Shown here: positions 11,731 to 22,834 of the stretch, piece by piece | How positions within the stretch are numbered: the stretch's first letter is position 1 | How the letters are laid out: the number at the start of each line of letters is the position of its first letter | NCBI GenBank assembly: GCA_964016985.1 | Contig: OZ024826.1 | Coordinates: 67,920,768-67,984,767, forward strand | From: Anodontia alba | Lineage: Eukaryota; Mollusca; Bivalvia; Lucinida; Lucinidae | Length of the DNA: 64,000 bases | Reading direction: 5' to 3' | The notes under the pieces: generated by a model | What the model was told of the DNA's origin: nothing | The model's database searches: none | What the model saw: only the letters and a program-made list of their open reading frames with translations | Program-made: the position numbers and the translations under genes

Positions 11731-12842
11731 CTAATCTCCCTTTGCCTTGATGCACTTTCGCCAATGCTGTTCCAGCCTGCTTATCCTTTCAAAATAGAAG
11801 CCTTCCTCCTGGTTCCCCAAGTACTCATCAACAGCATCTATGATGCCTTCATTGCTTCCGAAATTCCTACCATGTAGGTTAGTTTTCAGATTTGGAAACA
11901 GACAGAAGTTTGAAAGGGCTAAATCTGGATAACAGAAGTTTGAAAGGGCTAAATCTGGATAACAGAAGTTTGAAAGGGCTAAATCTGGATAACAGAAGTT
12001 TGAAAGGGCTAAATCTGGATAACAGAAGTTTGAAAGGGCTAAATCTGGATAATAGGGGCGTAATAAAAATAATTTAGTCGCAGCAGCATTAGCAACTTGA
12101 CGTGTAGACTGGTGCATTATCCTGCAAGAGCAGAACACCTCGAATCAATTTTCCTCTTCTTTTCTTCACAATCTCCAGATGCAGCCGCCTTAGTGCTTTT
12201 CTGCATAATATGCACCATTTTTCATGTGAACTTAAAGATAGAGCCCTGAATATCCCAAAAGATAGTGGCCATCAACTTCCCTGCTGAAAAAATTCTCTTA
12301 AATTTCTTAGAAGGGGGTGAGCCAAGGTGCTTCCATTGCATTCTCTGCTTTTAGGCCTCAGAATCAAACTGATGGATCCATGTCTCATCTTGGGTCACAA
12401 CTCAATGCACAAATTCCTCAGGGTCATCTTCATAGAAAAACAGGAGATACTAAGAAATATCAAGCCTGCACTTCTGATCTTTGGTCAAGATTCTGAGGAC
12501 CAATCTAACTGAGACCTTGGATATCCCTAAGATACTTGTCCAGATCGGCTATACTGCCCCAAAACTTATGCCTATTTGTTTAACTATATCATGCAGGCTT
12601 CTTTTGTCACACATGATCAAATTGTGCACAAGCTCAACATTTATGTTTGTAGTAGCCTCTTTAGAGTGACTAGACCATTCATAATCCTCCATGCTCTCCC
12701 TCCTAAATTCAGCAGCTCATTTCTTCACTGTAAGAAGGAGACCCATCCCCAAGGATTTTAATGGTCATCATGAATTTCCTTATGGGGACATGCCCTGCTT
12801 TTAGAAGTATTTTATGACTACTCTAACTTCACCTTTGTCCAT
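11731..12842 (-). pseudogene. Mariner transposase pseudogene
   Basis: This was a cut-and-paste DDD/D transposase. Read on the minus strand from the ATG at 12842, similarity starts as MDKGEVRVVIKYF followed by KEIHDD. The first catalytic block is visible as TQDETWIHQFD (about 12370-12410), the middle as KLMATIFWD, the second as LLQDNAPVYTS (about 12105-12150), and the C-terminal end as GSNEGIIDAVDEYLGNQEEGFYFERISRLEQHWRKCIKAKGD, with a stop at 11731. There are many stops and frame changes, so it is dead. The third catalytic block is abnormal: the expected Asp is Asn (ALSN) and the block is repeated five times by a 30-base expansion. From the DNA, its 330-residue core length fits the mariner family. 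Confidence 0.88.
11901..12050. repeat. 30-bp minisatellite, 5 copies, inside the mariner
   Basis: The unit ACAGAAGTTTGAAAGGGCTA AATCTGGATA is present five times with period exactly 30; copies two to five are identical and the first differs at one base (GACAG for AACAG). It encodes YPDLALSNFC per unit on the minus strand, so the expansion is in frame with the transposase. Confidence 0.95.
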
Positions 12843-12935
12843 TTTCTCAGTTTAACACACCCTTCCCGTTTTTTTTATTGTTTATTGCCTTTGATGTGCA
12901 CTCTGTTATCAGAACTGTATATTGGGGCTGACCAT

Positions 12936-13669
12936 GAGAGTGAGGTCTAGCCAAAGAAGGAAAAAAATGTGTCTTTAAAAAACCCTATTTTTGGACTATA
13001 AAGAATTATTTTGCACTCCATTCTGACATTCAGTGTGTTAGAAAAAAATCACTTCTTAATATTTGTAGTGGATTTGTTTTGTCATGTAAATAACTCAAAT
13101 TCAAATTCTGTAACCATTTCTGATAAGACCTGTCAATCACCTGATAAGACTAGTCAATCATCTGGATAACACCTGTCATTCATTTTGAATATCAGAATAC
13201 CCTAAAACCACTGACCAATGAAATTACATAGCTGAAAAGATATGCCTTCCATTGGTTAAAACAAGAGATATCCAAACAAAGCCTAATTAATATTCCAAAT
13301 CAAGATTTAAAGACACAATTTGGATTGCATAACACCCTAATGACTCTTAGCAGACTATTATAAGAATTTATTGGTGACTTACAGGTAGGGGCCTGATAAG
13401 GGGTAATTAGATTAGGTATGAGCAGTTTATGATGAAGACAGGGAAACAGATAAGGTTGGTGATAATTTGATATTTCTTCTCTTTATTCAATGATATATAT
13501 CTGATTGTTATTCATTAAAATTGCCTTGCCAAGACAGTTCTAATGAATACTCACAACTTGTTTTATGGAGAAATATAGATACTTATGCATTTATGCTAAT
13601 TTATCATCAAATGTCCTCTTTATCTACTTCTTTGGATCAAATACAGAAGATTGGTAAGACAGATAGTAT

Positions 13670-13700
<31 letters not shown>

Positions 13701-13849
13701 TTAAATTGAATACACATTCTAAATTGTCTAAGTACTTTCTAACATCGATCCATGATGTGTTGTTTTACTGAAATTGAAATATTTCTTTTTGAGGCAGCTA
13801 TGGAATAATTGTGAAGCGTGCTTATTTACTTTAGAAAATAAATAGATAA
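12936..13849. other. Apparently unique AT-rich DNA
   Basis: A 37-base segment starting GTCTAGCCAAAGAAGG at 12945-12981 recurs at 22620-22656. Around 13118-13190 a 22-24 base motif (CCTGTCAATCACCTGATAAG) is imperfectly repeated three times. An (ATTT)n microsatellite is at 13667-13703. No convincing exon. Confidence 0.6.
13667..13703. repeat. (ATTT)n microsatellite
   Basis: About nine uninterrupted TTTA repeats. Confidence 0.95.
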
Positions 13850-14559
13850 ACAAGAGGCCCACGGGCCACGGGTCGCTCACCTGAGTGGCATAGCGAGTGC
13901 AGATATGCAGATATTATGTAACATTTTTCCAATCCTGTCATCGCAACTAATGAAAAGAGTTCTTAATTTTGAAGAAGAATATTATATATGGCATGACAGT
14001 CAATGGAGCGTGATCATTTGAACAAACTCTCAATCACATTTCAACAGTAGGATCAATGTGAAATTTGGTTGCAACTGCCTAAGTGGTTTCTGAAGAATCA
14101 TGATTTTATACATGTAAACAGCACAGTGGCAGGGAAATATAATAAACATAAACAAGACAGTAGCCATCTTAGATTTCCAATCAGAATGATTTTAGCTACT
14201 GTTGATCTACAAGTTACCTCAATACTTCCAATGAACTTTAAGTCAATTGCCCTTTCGGTTTAGGAGAAAAAAGTACAAAACAGATTTTCAAGATGGCCAC
14301 CATAGCCGCAATCTGAGATTTCCTATCGCAACGATTTGAGCTATTTTTGGTCTACAAGTCACCCCGATGCTTCCTACCAAGTTTCGAGTCAATTGGCCTT
14401 TCAGTTGAGAAGAAGAAAAGAAAAATAGATTTTCAAGATGGCCGCCATCTCGGATTTCCGATCGGAATGATTTTAGCTATTTTTATATCAACAAGTCATC
14501 CCGATGCTTCCTACCAATTTTCAAATCAACTGGCCCTTTGGTTCAGGAAAATAAGTGAA

Positions 14560-15606
14560 ACAAGAGGCCCACGGGCCACAACTCGCTCACCTGAGTGAAA
14601 CCGCCACTGCAGATATGCAGATGGCATGCAACATTTTTCCAATACTCTTATGACAAGGCAATGGCTTAAACAGTTTTTGAAATATCTTGCTTACAAGGTT
14701 AAAATGCTGAAATTTTCAAAACGTTACAAGTAAAATAAGTCACCCCCAATGCCAGCTACCAACTTTTGAGTCAACTGGCATTTCGGTGCAGTAGAAGAAG
14801 CAAAAAATAGATTTTCAAGATGGCTGCCATCTTGGATTTCCGATCGGAATGATTATAGCTATTTTCTGATCTACAAGTCACCCTGATGCTTCCTACTAAG
14901 TTTCAAGTCAATTGACTTTTAGGTTTCAGAGAAGAAGCGAAAAATAGATTTTCAAGATGGCTGTCATGGAGGCCATCTTGGATTTCCAATTGGCACGATT
15001 TGAGCTATTTTTTATGTACAAGTCATCCCGATGCTTCCTAGCAAGTTTGGAGTCAATTGGCCTTTCGGTTCAGGAGAAGAAGCGAAAAAATAGCTTTTCA
15101 AGATGGCTGCCATGGTGGCCATCTTGGATTTCTAATCAGCACAATTTTAGCTATTTTTGATTTATAAGTCACCCCAATGCTTCCTAACCAGTTTGGAGTC
15201 AACTGGCTTTTGGGTTTCGGAGTAGAAGCGAAAAAATAGATTTTCAAGATGGCTGCCAAGGTGGCCATCTTGGAATTTGGACCGACACGATTTTACCTAT
15301 ATTTGATCTACAAGTCACCCTGATGCTTCCTAGCAAGTTTGGAGTCAATTGGCCTTTCGGTTCTGGAGAAAAAGAAAAAAGATTTTCAAGATGGTGGCCA
15401 TCTTGGATTTCCGATCGGAACAATTTTAAATATTTTTTTATCTACATTTCACCCTGATGCTTCCTACCAAGTATCGAGTCAATTGGCCCTGGGGTGTAGG
15501 AAGAGTAGGCCTTTAAAGCAATTGTTCACGCCGCATGACCCATGATGGACGACGGACATTGACTGACCACAATAGCTCACCATGCGCACTTCATGCTCAG
15601 GTGAGC
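14560..15606 (+). mobile_element. Inserted element B with complete 5' and 3' ends
   Basis: It starts ACAAGAGGCCCACGGGCCAC at 14560 and has a 3' hairpin ending GCTCAGGTGAGCT at 15606, with a core of about six 135-145 base units sharing the CAAGATGGC motif. It forms the left part of the 3.2 kb insertion into element A. The next element begins without its own ACAAGAGG head, so B and its neighbour probably moved together or B was interrupted. Confidence 0.7.
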
Positions 15607-16064
15607 TAAAAATCTGAGCAAATTTGGCTCAGTGGCTTCAGAGAAGTCGTCAAATTCTCAACAATTTTCCCATATAAATGTTATGGGGCTCATACAAATG
15701 CATAGGGAAGCAAACCTGACCTTGCCGTAAAAAGGTCAAATGTCAACGTACGATAATCTTTTCAGCAATTTTGGTAGATCTCCTGTCCCTGATGATTTGT
15801 GCACAGATTTAGCCCCAAGGCATCCTCAGTTCTGAAGAAGAAGATTTTTAAAGGGTCTTACCATATATGGGCATGGTGGCCATCTTGGTCGACCTACTGC
15901 GACCATTTTAGCAATCTTTCATTCCCCTGACTTAAGAAGGCACAATATGAAATTTGAGCAAATTTGGCTCAGTGGCTTCAGAGAAGAAGAAATTTAAAAT
16001 TCTCAACAATTTTCCTATTCAAATGTATGGGGCTCATATAAATGCATAGGGAAGCAAACTTGAT

Positions 16065-16350
16065 TGATTGTGTTGGGGTTTAACGACACGTCAACCCTTG
16101 TGGGTCATTTTGTGTCGTCTCCCAGAGAAAGGGAGAAGAGTGATAGAAGAGATAGTCGAAGAGATGAAAGAGAGGAACAGGGAAGAAAGAGGAACAGGAA
16201 TGAAAGTGAAGAAACAGAAGATATAAAAACATTCCCCCTCTACCCTTATCTGCTACAAGGATAGCAGGCCTTGCCCATCTGTAAGCCAATATCAGTTGGA
16301 CGCCCCGGTGACATAAGATACACGACACCTTCGCACCACCTGACCACCCC
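16065..16350 (-). mobile_element. SINE-sized retroposon, copy 2
   Basis: Flanked by a perfect 14-base target duplication GAAGCAAACTTGAT at 16051-16064 and 16351-16364. It is a close copy of the elements at 2051 and 25626. It landed inside one unit of the 344-base array. Confidence 0.9.
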
Positions 16351-17683
16351 GAAGCAAACTTGATCCTGCCGTAAAAAGGTCAAATGTCAACGTAAGACAA
16401 TTCTTTTGGCAACTTTGGTAGACCTCTCCTTCCCGATGATTTGTGCAAAGATTCAGCCCCAAGGCATTCTCGGTTCTGGAGAAGAAGATTTTTAAAGGTT
16501 TTTACCATATATGGGCATGGCGGCCATCTTGGTCAACGGACCGTGACAATTTTAGCAATCTTTTGTTTCCCCACACTAAGGTGGCTCCATATGAAATTTG
16601 AACAAAATTAGCTTAGAGGCTTCAGAGGATAAGTCCTTTGAAACTCTTAACAATTTTCCCATTCAAATGTATAGAGCTCATACAAATGCATAGGGAAGCG
16701 AACTTGACCTTGCCGTAAAAAGGTCAAACGTCAACGTACGACAATTCTTTTAGCACCTTTGGTTGACCTCTCGTCCCCGATGATTCATGCAAAGATTCAG
16801 CCCCAAGGCATCCTCGGTTATGGAGAAGAAGATTTTTAAAGGTTTTTACCATATATGGGCATGGCGGCCATCTTGGTCAACGGACCATGACAGTTTTAGC
16901 AATCTTTTGTTTCCCCACCCTAAGGTGGCTCCATATGAAATTTGAACAAAATTAGCTCAGAGGCTTCAGAGGAGAAGTCGTTTGAAACTCTTAACAATTT
17001 TCCCATTCAAATGTATAGAGCTCATACAAATGCATAGGGAAGCGAACTTGACCTTGCCGTAAAAAGGTCAAACGTCAACATACGATAATTCTTTTAGCAA
17101 CTTTGGTTGACCTCTTGTCCCCGATGATTCGTGCAAAGATTCAGCCCCAAGGCATCCTCGGTTATGGAGAAGAAGATTTTTAAAGGCTTTTACCATATAT
17201 GGGCATGGCGGCCATCTTGGTCAACGGACCGCGACAATTTTAGCAATCTTTTGTTTCCCCACCCTAAGGTGGCTCCATATGAAATTTGAACAAAATTAGC
17301 TCAGAGGCTTCAGAGGAGAAGTCGTTTGAAACTCTTAACAATTTTCCCATTCAAATGTATAGAGCTCATATAAATGCATAGGGAAGCGAACTTGACCTTG
17401 CCGTAAAAAGGTCAAATGTCAACGTACGACAATTCTTTTAGCAACTTTGGTTGACCTCCCGTCCCAGATGATTCATGCAAAAATTCAGCCCCAAGGCATC
17501 CTCGGTTATGGAGAAGAAGATTTTTAAAGGTTTTTACCATATATGGGCATGGCGGCCATCTTAGTTGACGGACCGCGACCATTTTAGCAATCTTTCGTTC
17601 CCCCACCCTAAGGAGGCTCCATATGAAATTTGAGCAAAATTGGCTCAGCGGCTTCAGAGGAGAAGTCGTTTGAAAATGTTAAT

Positions 17684-17751
17684 GGACGGACGGACGGACG
17701 GACGGACGGACGCACGGACGGACGGACGGACGGACGGACGGACGACGGACG
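17684..17751 (+). repeat. (GGAC)n microsatellite
   Basis: About 16 GGAC repeats with one GCAC interruption, directly before the 3' hairpin of its host element. The same position is occupied by shorter GGAC tracts at 24699-24738 and 35500-35532, which is the pearl-element arrangement. Confidence 0.95.
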
Positions 17752-19384
17752 AAAAGTGATCACAATAGCTCATCCTGAGCAGAGCTCAGGTGAGCTAAAA
17801 AAGAGTTTCAAGATAGCCGCCATGACAGCCATCTTGGATTTCCAATCCAAACAATTTAAGCTATTTTAGATCTACAAGTCACCCGAATGCTTCTTACCAA
17901 GTTTCGAGTCAAATGGCCTTTCAGTTCAGGAGAAGAAGCGAAAAATAGATTTTAAAGATGGCTGTCATGGCAGCCATCTTGGATTTCTAATAGGGATGAT
18001 TTTATCTATTTTTGATCTACAGGTCACCCTGATGCTTCCTACCTAGTTTAAAGCCAATAAGCCTTTCGGTTCCGGAGAAGAAGTGAAAAATAAATTTTCA
18101 AAATGGCCGCCATGGCAGCCATCTTGGATTTACAATTGGAACGATTTTTAGCCATTTTTAATCTGTAAGTCACCCCTATGCTTCCTACCAAGTTTCAAGT
18201 CAATTGGCTTTTGGGTTTAGGAGAAGAAGCGAAAAAAAGATTTTCAAGATGGCCGTCTTGGAGTTCCGATCAGCATGGTTTTAGCTATTTTTGATCTACA
18301 AGTCACCCTGATGCTTCCTACCAAGTTTGGAGTCAATTGGCCTTTCGGCTCAGGAGAAGAAGCGAAAAATAGATTTTCAAGATGGCAGCCATGGCGGCCA
18401 TCTTGGATTTCCGATTGGAATGATTTTAGCTACTTTTGATCTATAAGTCTACCCGATGCTTCCTACCAAGTTTCGAGTCAATTGGCATTTGGGGTTACGA
18501 GAAGTGAAAAATAGATTTTCAAGATGGCCGCCATGGCGACCATCTTGGATTTACGATCGGCACGAGTTTAGCTATTTTTGATCTACAAGTCACCCCGATG
18601 CTTCCTACCATGTTTGGAGTCAATTGGCTTTGGGGTTTAGGAGAAGAAGCGAAAAATAGATTTTCAAGATGGCTGCCATGGCGGCCATCTTGGATTTCCG
18701 ATCAGCATGATTTTAGCTATTTTTGATCTACAAGTCACCCCGATGCTTCCTAGCAAGTTTGGAGTCAATTGGCCTTTAAGTTCAGGAGAAGAAGCGAAAA
18801 ATAGATTTTCAAGATGGCGACTATGGCGGCCATCTTGGATTTCCGATCGGCAGGATTTTACCTATTTTTGATCTACAAGTCACCCCGATGCTTCCTAGCA
18901 AGTTTGGAGTCAATTGGCCTTTCAGTTCAGGAGAAGAAGCGAAAAATAGATTTTCGAGATGGCGACCATGGCGGCCATCTTGGATTTCCGATCAGCAGGA
19001 TTTTAGCTATTTTTGATCTACAAGTCACCCCGATGCTTCCTAGCAAGTTTGGAGTCAATTGGCCTTTCGGTTCAGGAGAAGAAGCGAAAAATAGATTTTC
19101 AAGATGGCTGCCATGGCGGCCATCTTGGGTTTCCGATCGGCACGATTTTAGCTATTTTTGATCTACAAGTCACTCCGGTGATGCCTACCAAGTATCAAGT
19201 CAATTGGCCCAGGCATGTAGGAGGAGTAGGCTTTTAAAGCAATTGTTGACGCCGCACGACGGACGACGGACATTGACTGACCACAATAGCTTACCCTGAG
19301 TGCTTCGTGCTCAGGTGAGCTAATAAAAACTATCAATTTCAAATTTCTAGTTCAGTTTATTTCTATTTTTATTCACAGTGCAAG

Positions 19385-22336
19385 ACAAGAGGCCCACGGG
19401 CCACGGGTCGCTCACCTGAGTGACATAGCCACTGCAGATATGCAGATGTTATGCAACATTTTTCCAGTCCTGTGATCGCAGCTAATGAAAAGATCAACCT
19501 TTAAGCAGTTCTTAATTTTGAAGAAGAATATTATATATGACATGACAGTCAATGGAGCATGATCATTTGAACAAACTCTCAATCACATTTCAACAGTAGG
19601 ATCAATGTGAAATTTGGAGGCAATTGGCTAGTTGGTTTCTGAAGAATCATGACTTAATACATGTAAACAGCACAGTAGCAGGGAAATATAATAAACATAA
19701 ACAAGATGGCAGCCATCTTGGATTTCCAATCAGAATGATTTAGCTACTGTTGATCTACAAGTCACCTCGATACTTTCAATGAACTTTGAATCCATTCAGG
19801 AGAAAAAGTTCAAAACAAGGTTTTCAAGATGGCCACCATAGCCGCAATTTGGGATTCCCTATCGCAACGATTTGAGCTATTTTTCATCTACAAGTCACCT
19901 TGATGCTTCCTATCGAGTCAATTGGCCTTTCAGTTCAGCAGAAAAAGGGAAAAATAGATTTTCAAGATGGCCACCATCTTTGATTTCTGACTGGAACAAT
20001 TTTAGCTATTTTTATATCTACAAGTCATCCCAATCCTTCCTACCAATTTTCAAATCAACTGGCCCTTTGGTTCAGGAAAATAAGTGAAGAAAAGAGTTTC
20101 AAGATGGCCGCCATGATAGCCATCTTGGATTTCTGATCCAAACAATTTAAGCTATTTTAGATCTACAAGTCACCCAAATGCTTCCTACCAAGTTTCCAAT
20201 CAAATGGCCTTTCAGTTCAGGAGAAGAAGCAAAAAATAGATTTTCAAGATGGCTGTCATGGTGGCCATCTTGGATTTCTGATAGGGATGATTTTAGCTAT
20301 TTTTGATCTACAGGTCACCCTGAGGCTTCCTACCTAGTTTAAAGTCATTAAGCCTTTTGGTTCAGGACAAGAAGTGAAAAACAGATTTTCAAGATGGCTG
20401 CCATGGCGGCCATCTTGAATTTCCAATCGGAACGATTTTAGCCAATTTCAATCTATAAGTCACCCCGATGCTTCCTACCAAGTTTCAAGTCAACTGGCTT
20501 TTGGGTTTAGGAGAAGAAGCGAAAAAAAGATTTTCAAGAGGGCCACCATGGCGGCCATCATGGATTTCCAATCAGCATGATTTTAGCTATTTTTGATCTA
20601 CAAGTTACCCTGATGCATCCTACAAAGTTTGGAGTCAAGAGGCCTTTCGGCTCAGGAAAAGAAGACAAAAATAGATTTTCAAGATGGCGACCATGGTGGC
20701 CATCTTGGATTTCCGATTGGAACGATTTTAGCTACTTTTGATCTACAAGTCACCCCGATGCTTCCTACCAAGTTTCAAGTCAATTGCCATTTGGGGTTAG
20801 AAGAAGAAGCGAAAAATAGATTTTCAAGATGGCCGCCATGGCGGCCATCTTGGATTTATGATCGGCACAATTTTAGCTATTTTTTTATCTACATGTCACA
20901 CCTATGCTTCCTTGCAAGTTTGGAGTCAATTGGCCTTTCGGTTAAGGAGAAGAAGCAAAAAATTGATTTTCAAGATGGCTGCCATGGCAGTCCTCTTGGA
21001 TTTCCAATCGGAACTAGTTTAGCTATTTTTGATCTACAAGTCACCCCAATGCTTCCTAGCAAGTTTGGAGTCAATTGGCCTTTCGGTAAGGAGAAGAAGC
21101 GAAAAATAGATTTTCAAGATGGCGGCCATGGCGGCCATCTTGGATTTCTGATTGGTACGATTTTAGCTATTTTTGATCTACAAGTTACCCCGATGCTTCC
21201 ATGTTTGGAGTCAATTGGCTTTTGGGTTCAGGAGAAGAAGCGAAAAATAGATTTTCAAGATGGCTGTAATGGCGGCCATCTTGGATTTCCAATAGGCATG
21301 CTTTTAGCTATTTTTGTTCTACAAGTCACCCAAATGCTTCCTAGCAAGTTTGGAGTCAATTGGTCTTTCGGTTCAGGAAAAGAAGCAAAAAATAGATTTT
21401 CAAGATGGCTGCCATGGCAGCCATCTTGGATTTCCAATCGGCACAATTTTCGCTATTTTTGATCTACAAGTCACCCTGATGCTTCCTAGCAAGTTTGGAG
21501 GCAATTGGCCTTTCGGTTGAGGAGAAGAAGCGAAAAATAGATTTTCAAGATGGCGGCCATCTTGGATTTCTAATCAGCACGATTTTAGCTATTTTTGATC
21601 TACAAGTTACCCCGATGCTTCCTAGCAAGTTTGGAGTCAATTGGCCTTTCGGTTCAGGAGAAGCGAAAAATAGATTTTCAAGATGGCGGCCATCTTGGAT
21701 TTCCGATCGCCAAGATTTTAGCTATTTTTGATCTACAAGTCAACCCGATGCTTCCTAGCAAGTTTGGAGTCAATTGGCCTTTCGGTTCAGGAGAAGAAGC
21801 GAAAAATAGATTTTTCAAGATGGCCGCCATGGCGGCCATCTTGGATTTCTGATTGGTACGATTTTAGCTATTTTTGATCTACAAGTTACCCCGATGCTTC
21901 CTAGCAAGTTTGGAGTCAATTGGCCTTTTCGGTTCAGGAGAAGAAGCGAAAAATAGATTTTCAAGATGGCTGCCATGGCGGCCATCTTGGATTTCCGATC
22001 GGCAGGATTTTAGCTATTTTTGATCTACAAGTCACCCCGATGCTTCCTAGCAAGTTTGGAGTCAAATGGCCTTTCGGTTCAGGAGAAGAAGCGAAAAATA
22101 GATTTTCAAGATGGCGGCCATGGCGGCCATCTTGGGTTTCCGATCGGCACAATTTTAGCTACTTTTGATCTACAGGTCACCCTGATGCTTCCTACCAGGT
22201 AACGAGTCAATTGGCCCAGGGGTGTAGGAGGAGTAGGCTTTTAAAGCAATTGTTGACGCCGCACGCCGCACGACGGACGATGGACATTCACTGACCACAA
22301 TAGCTCACCATGAGCACTTCGTGCTCAGGTGAGCTA
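19385..22336 (+). mobile_element. Pearl/Helentron-like element E, 145-bp core, uninterrupted
   Basis: Paralogue of element A. The head at 19385 is ACAAGAGGCCCACGGGCCAC, then GCTCACCTGAG. About 18 core units follow; many contain an inverted pair around CAAGATGGCGGCCATGGC, for example 21115-21142. The end is GACGCCGCACGACGGACGAT then a hairpin GAGCACTTCGTGCTCAGGTG AGCT at 22336. The unit length is 3n+1 and every frame of the unit is largely open, so a 277-codon open frame (20629-21462) runs through several units; this is not evidence of a protein. Confidence 0.82.
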
Positions 22337-22407
22337 AAAAAAACAACACTTCTGTATTTTGGAAAAAACTATCAAAAAATTGAATAAATAAATAGAGATG
22401 CAATACC

Positions 22408-22484
22408 AAATAAAATCATTGCAAATTTTGCATTTAATTTGTTGATTCAACAAATTAAATGCAAAATTTGCAATGATTTTATTT
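22408..22484. repeat. Perfect 38-bp palindrome with 1-base centre
   Basis: The arm 22408-22445 (AAATAAAATCATTGCAAATT, ending TTTGTTGA) is exactly the reverse complement of 22447-22484. One base (T at 22446) separates the arms. It lies just downstream of element E. Confidence 0.95.
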
Positions 22485-22707
22485 GATTCTAAAGTGGCAT
22501 ATTGAATACTTCTCAAGTACATGAATTACCCCTTGTAGGGTCCCACCTGGGGAGACTTAACATCTTTATAATCACCTCATATCACATAGAGAAGATAAGA
22601 AGATAAGCCTCTGATGTGTGTCTAGCCAAAGAAGGAAAAAAATGTGTCTTTAAAAAGATTGGTTTCAACTTCACTGTAAATAAAACAAACAAACAAAACA
22701 AAAAAAA
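22485..22707. other. Short non-repeat spacer
   Basis: Holds the second copy of the 37-base sequence shared with 12945-12981, and an A-rich stretch ending at the next element. No gene seen. Confidence 0.6.
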
Positions 22708-22834
22708 ACTAGACAAAGTGCCCAGTGGGCCACGTATACCCCTGACCAGCGCTACCGCCCCTTTTTAAAGAGCACAAAGTATGTAGCTTTGACTCTGGAG
22801 ATAGCAGTTGTATGCTATATGTTATAACAATGAA

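Larger units (their letters stand above)
11657..12935 (-). mobile_element. Degenerate mariner element
   Basis: The transposase remnant at 11731-12842 lies between an outer sequence ACAAGGGATGATCAAAAAGT TCTCAGCCCC at 11657-11690 and a partial inverted counterpart (ATTGGGGCTGA) at about 12921-12931. The right inverted repeat appears truncated or diverged after GGGGCTGA. Length agrees with a 1.2-1.3 kb mariner once four extra 30-base repeats are subtracted. Confidence 0.75.
15607..17797 (+). mobile_element. 344-bp tandem element with 3' end but no 5' head
   Basis: The core unit is 344 bases: AGCCCCAAGG starts at 15811, 16455, 16799, 17143 and 17487. The last three intervals are exactly 344, and the first is 644, equal to 344 plus the 300 bases added by a SINE and its duplication. 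Each unit contains GGCGGCCATCTTGG and TTGCCGTAAAAAGGTCAAA. A GGAC microsatellite at 17684-17751 precedes the 3' hairpin CTGAGCAGAGCTCAGGTGAG. Elements with the same core and an intact head lie at 22835-24785 and 33783-35582. Confidence 0.8.
13850..19322 (+). mobile_element. Pearl/Helentron-like element A (outer), 145-bp core, interrupted
   Basis: The head at 13850 reads ACAAGAGGCCCACGGGCCAC with stem GGCCC/GGGCC, then GCTCACCTGAG. It runs to 14559, is interrupted by 14560-17797, resumes at about 17798 and ends at 19322 with GCTCAGGTGAGCTAAT. The core units average 145 bases (AGATTTTC at 18513, 18658, 18803, 18948, 19093) and most contain CAAGATGGC..GCCATCTTGG. CGGACGACGGACATTGACTG precedes the 3' hairpin. 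The paralogue at 19385-22336 supplies the empty site: AATAAGTGAAGAAAAGAGTT there at about 20081-20098, against AATAAGTGAA / AAAAGAGTTTC here. Non-coding. Confidence 0.8.

Noticed and set aside
20629..21462. 277-codon open frame as a protein gene
   Set aside because: It crosses five to six tandem units of a non-autonomous element, rotates frame in the unit, and has no domain or splice context.
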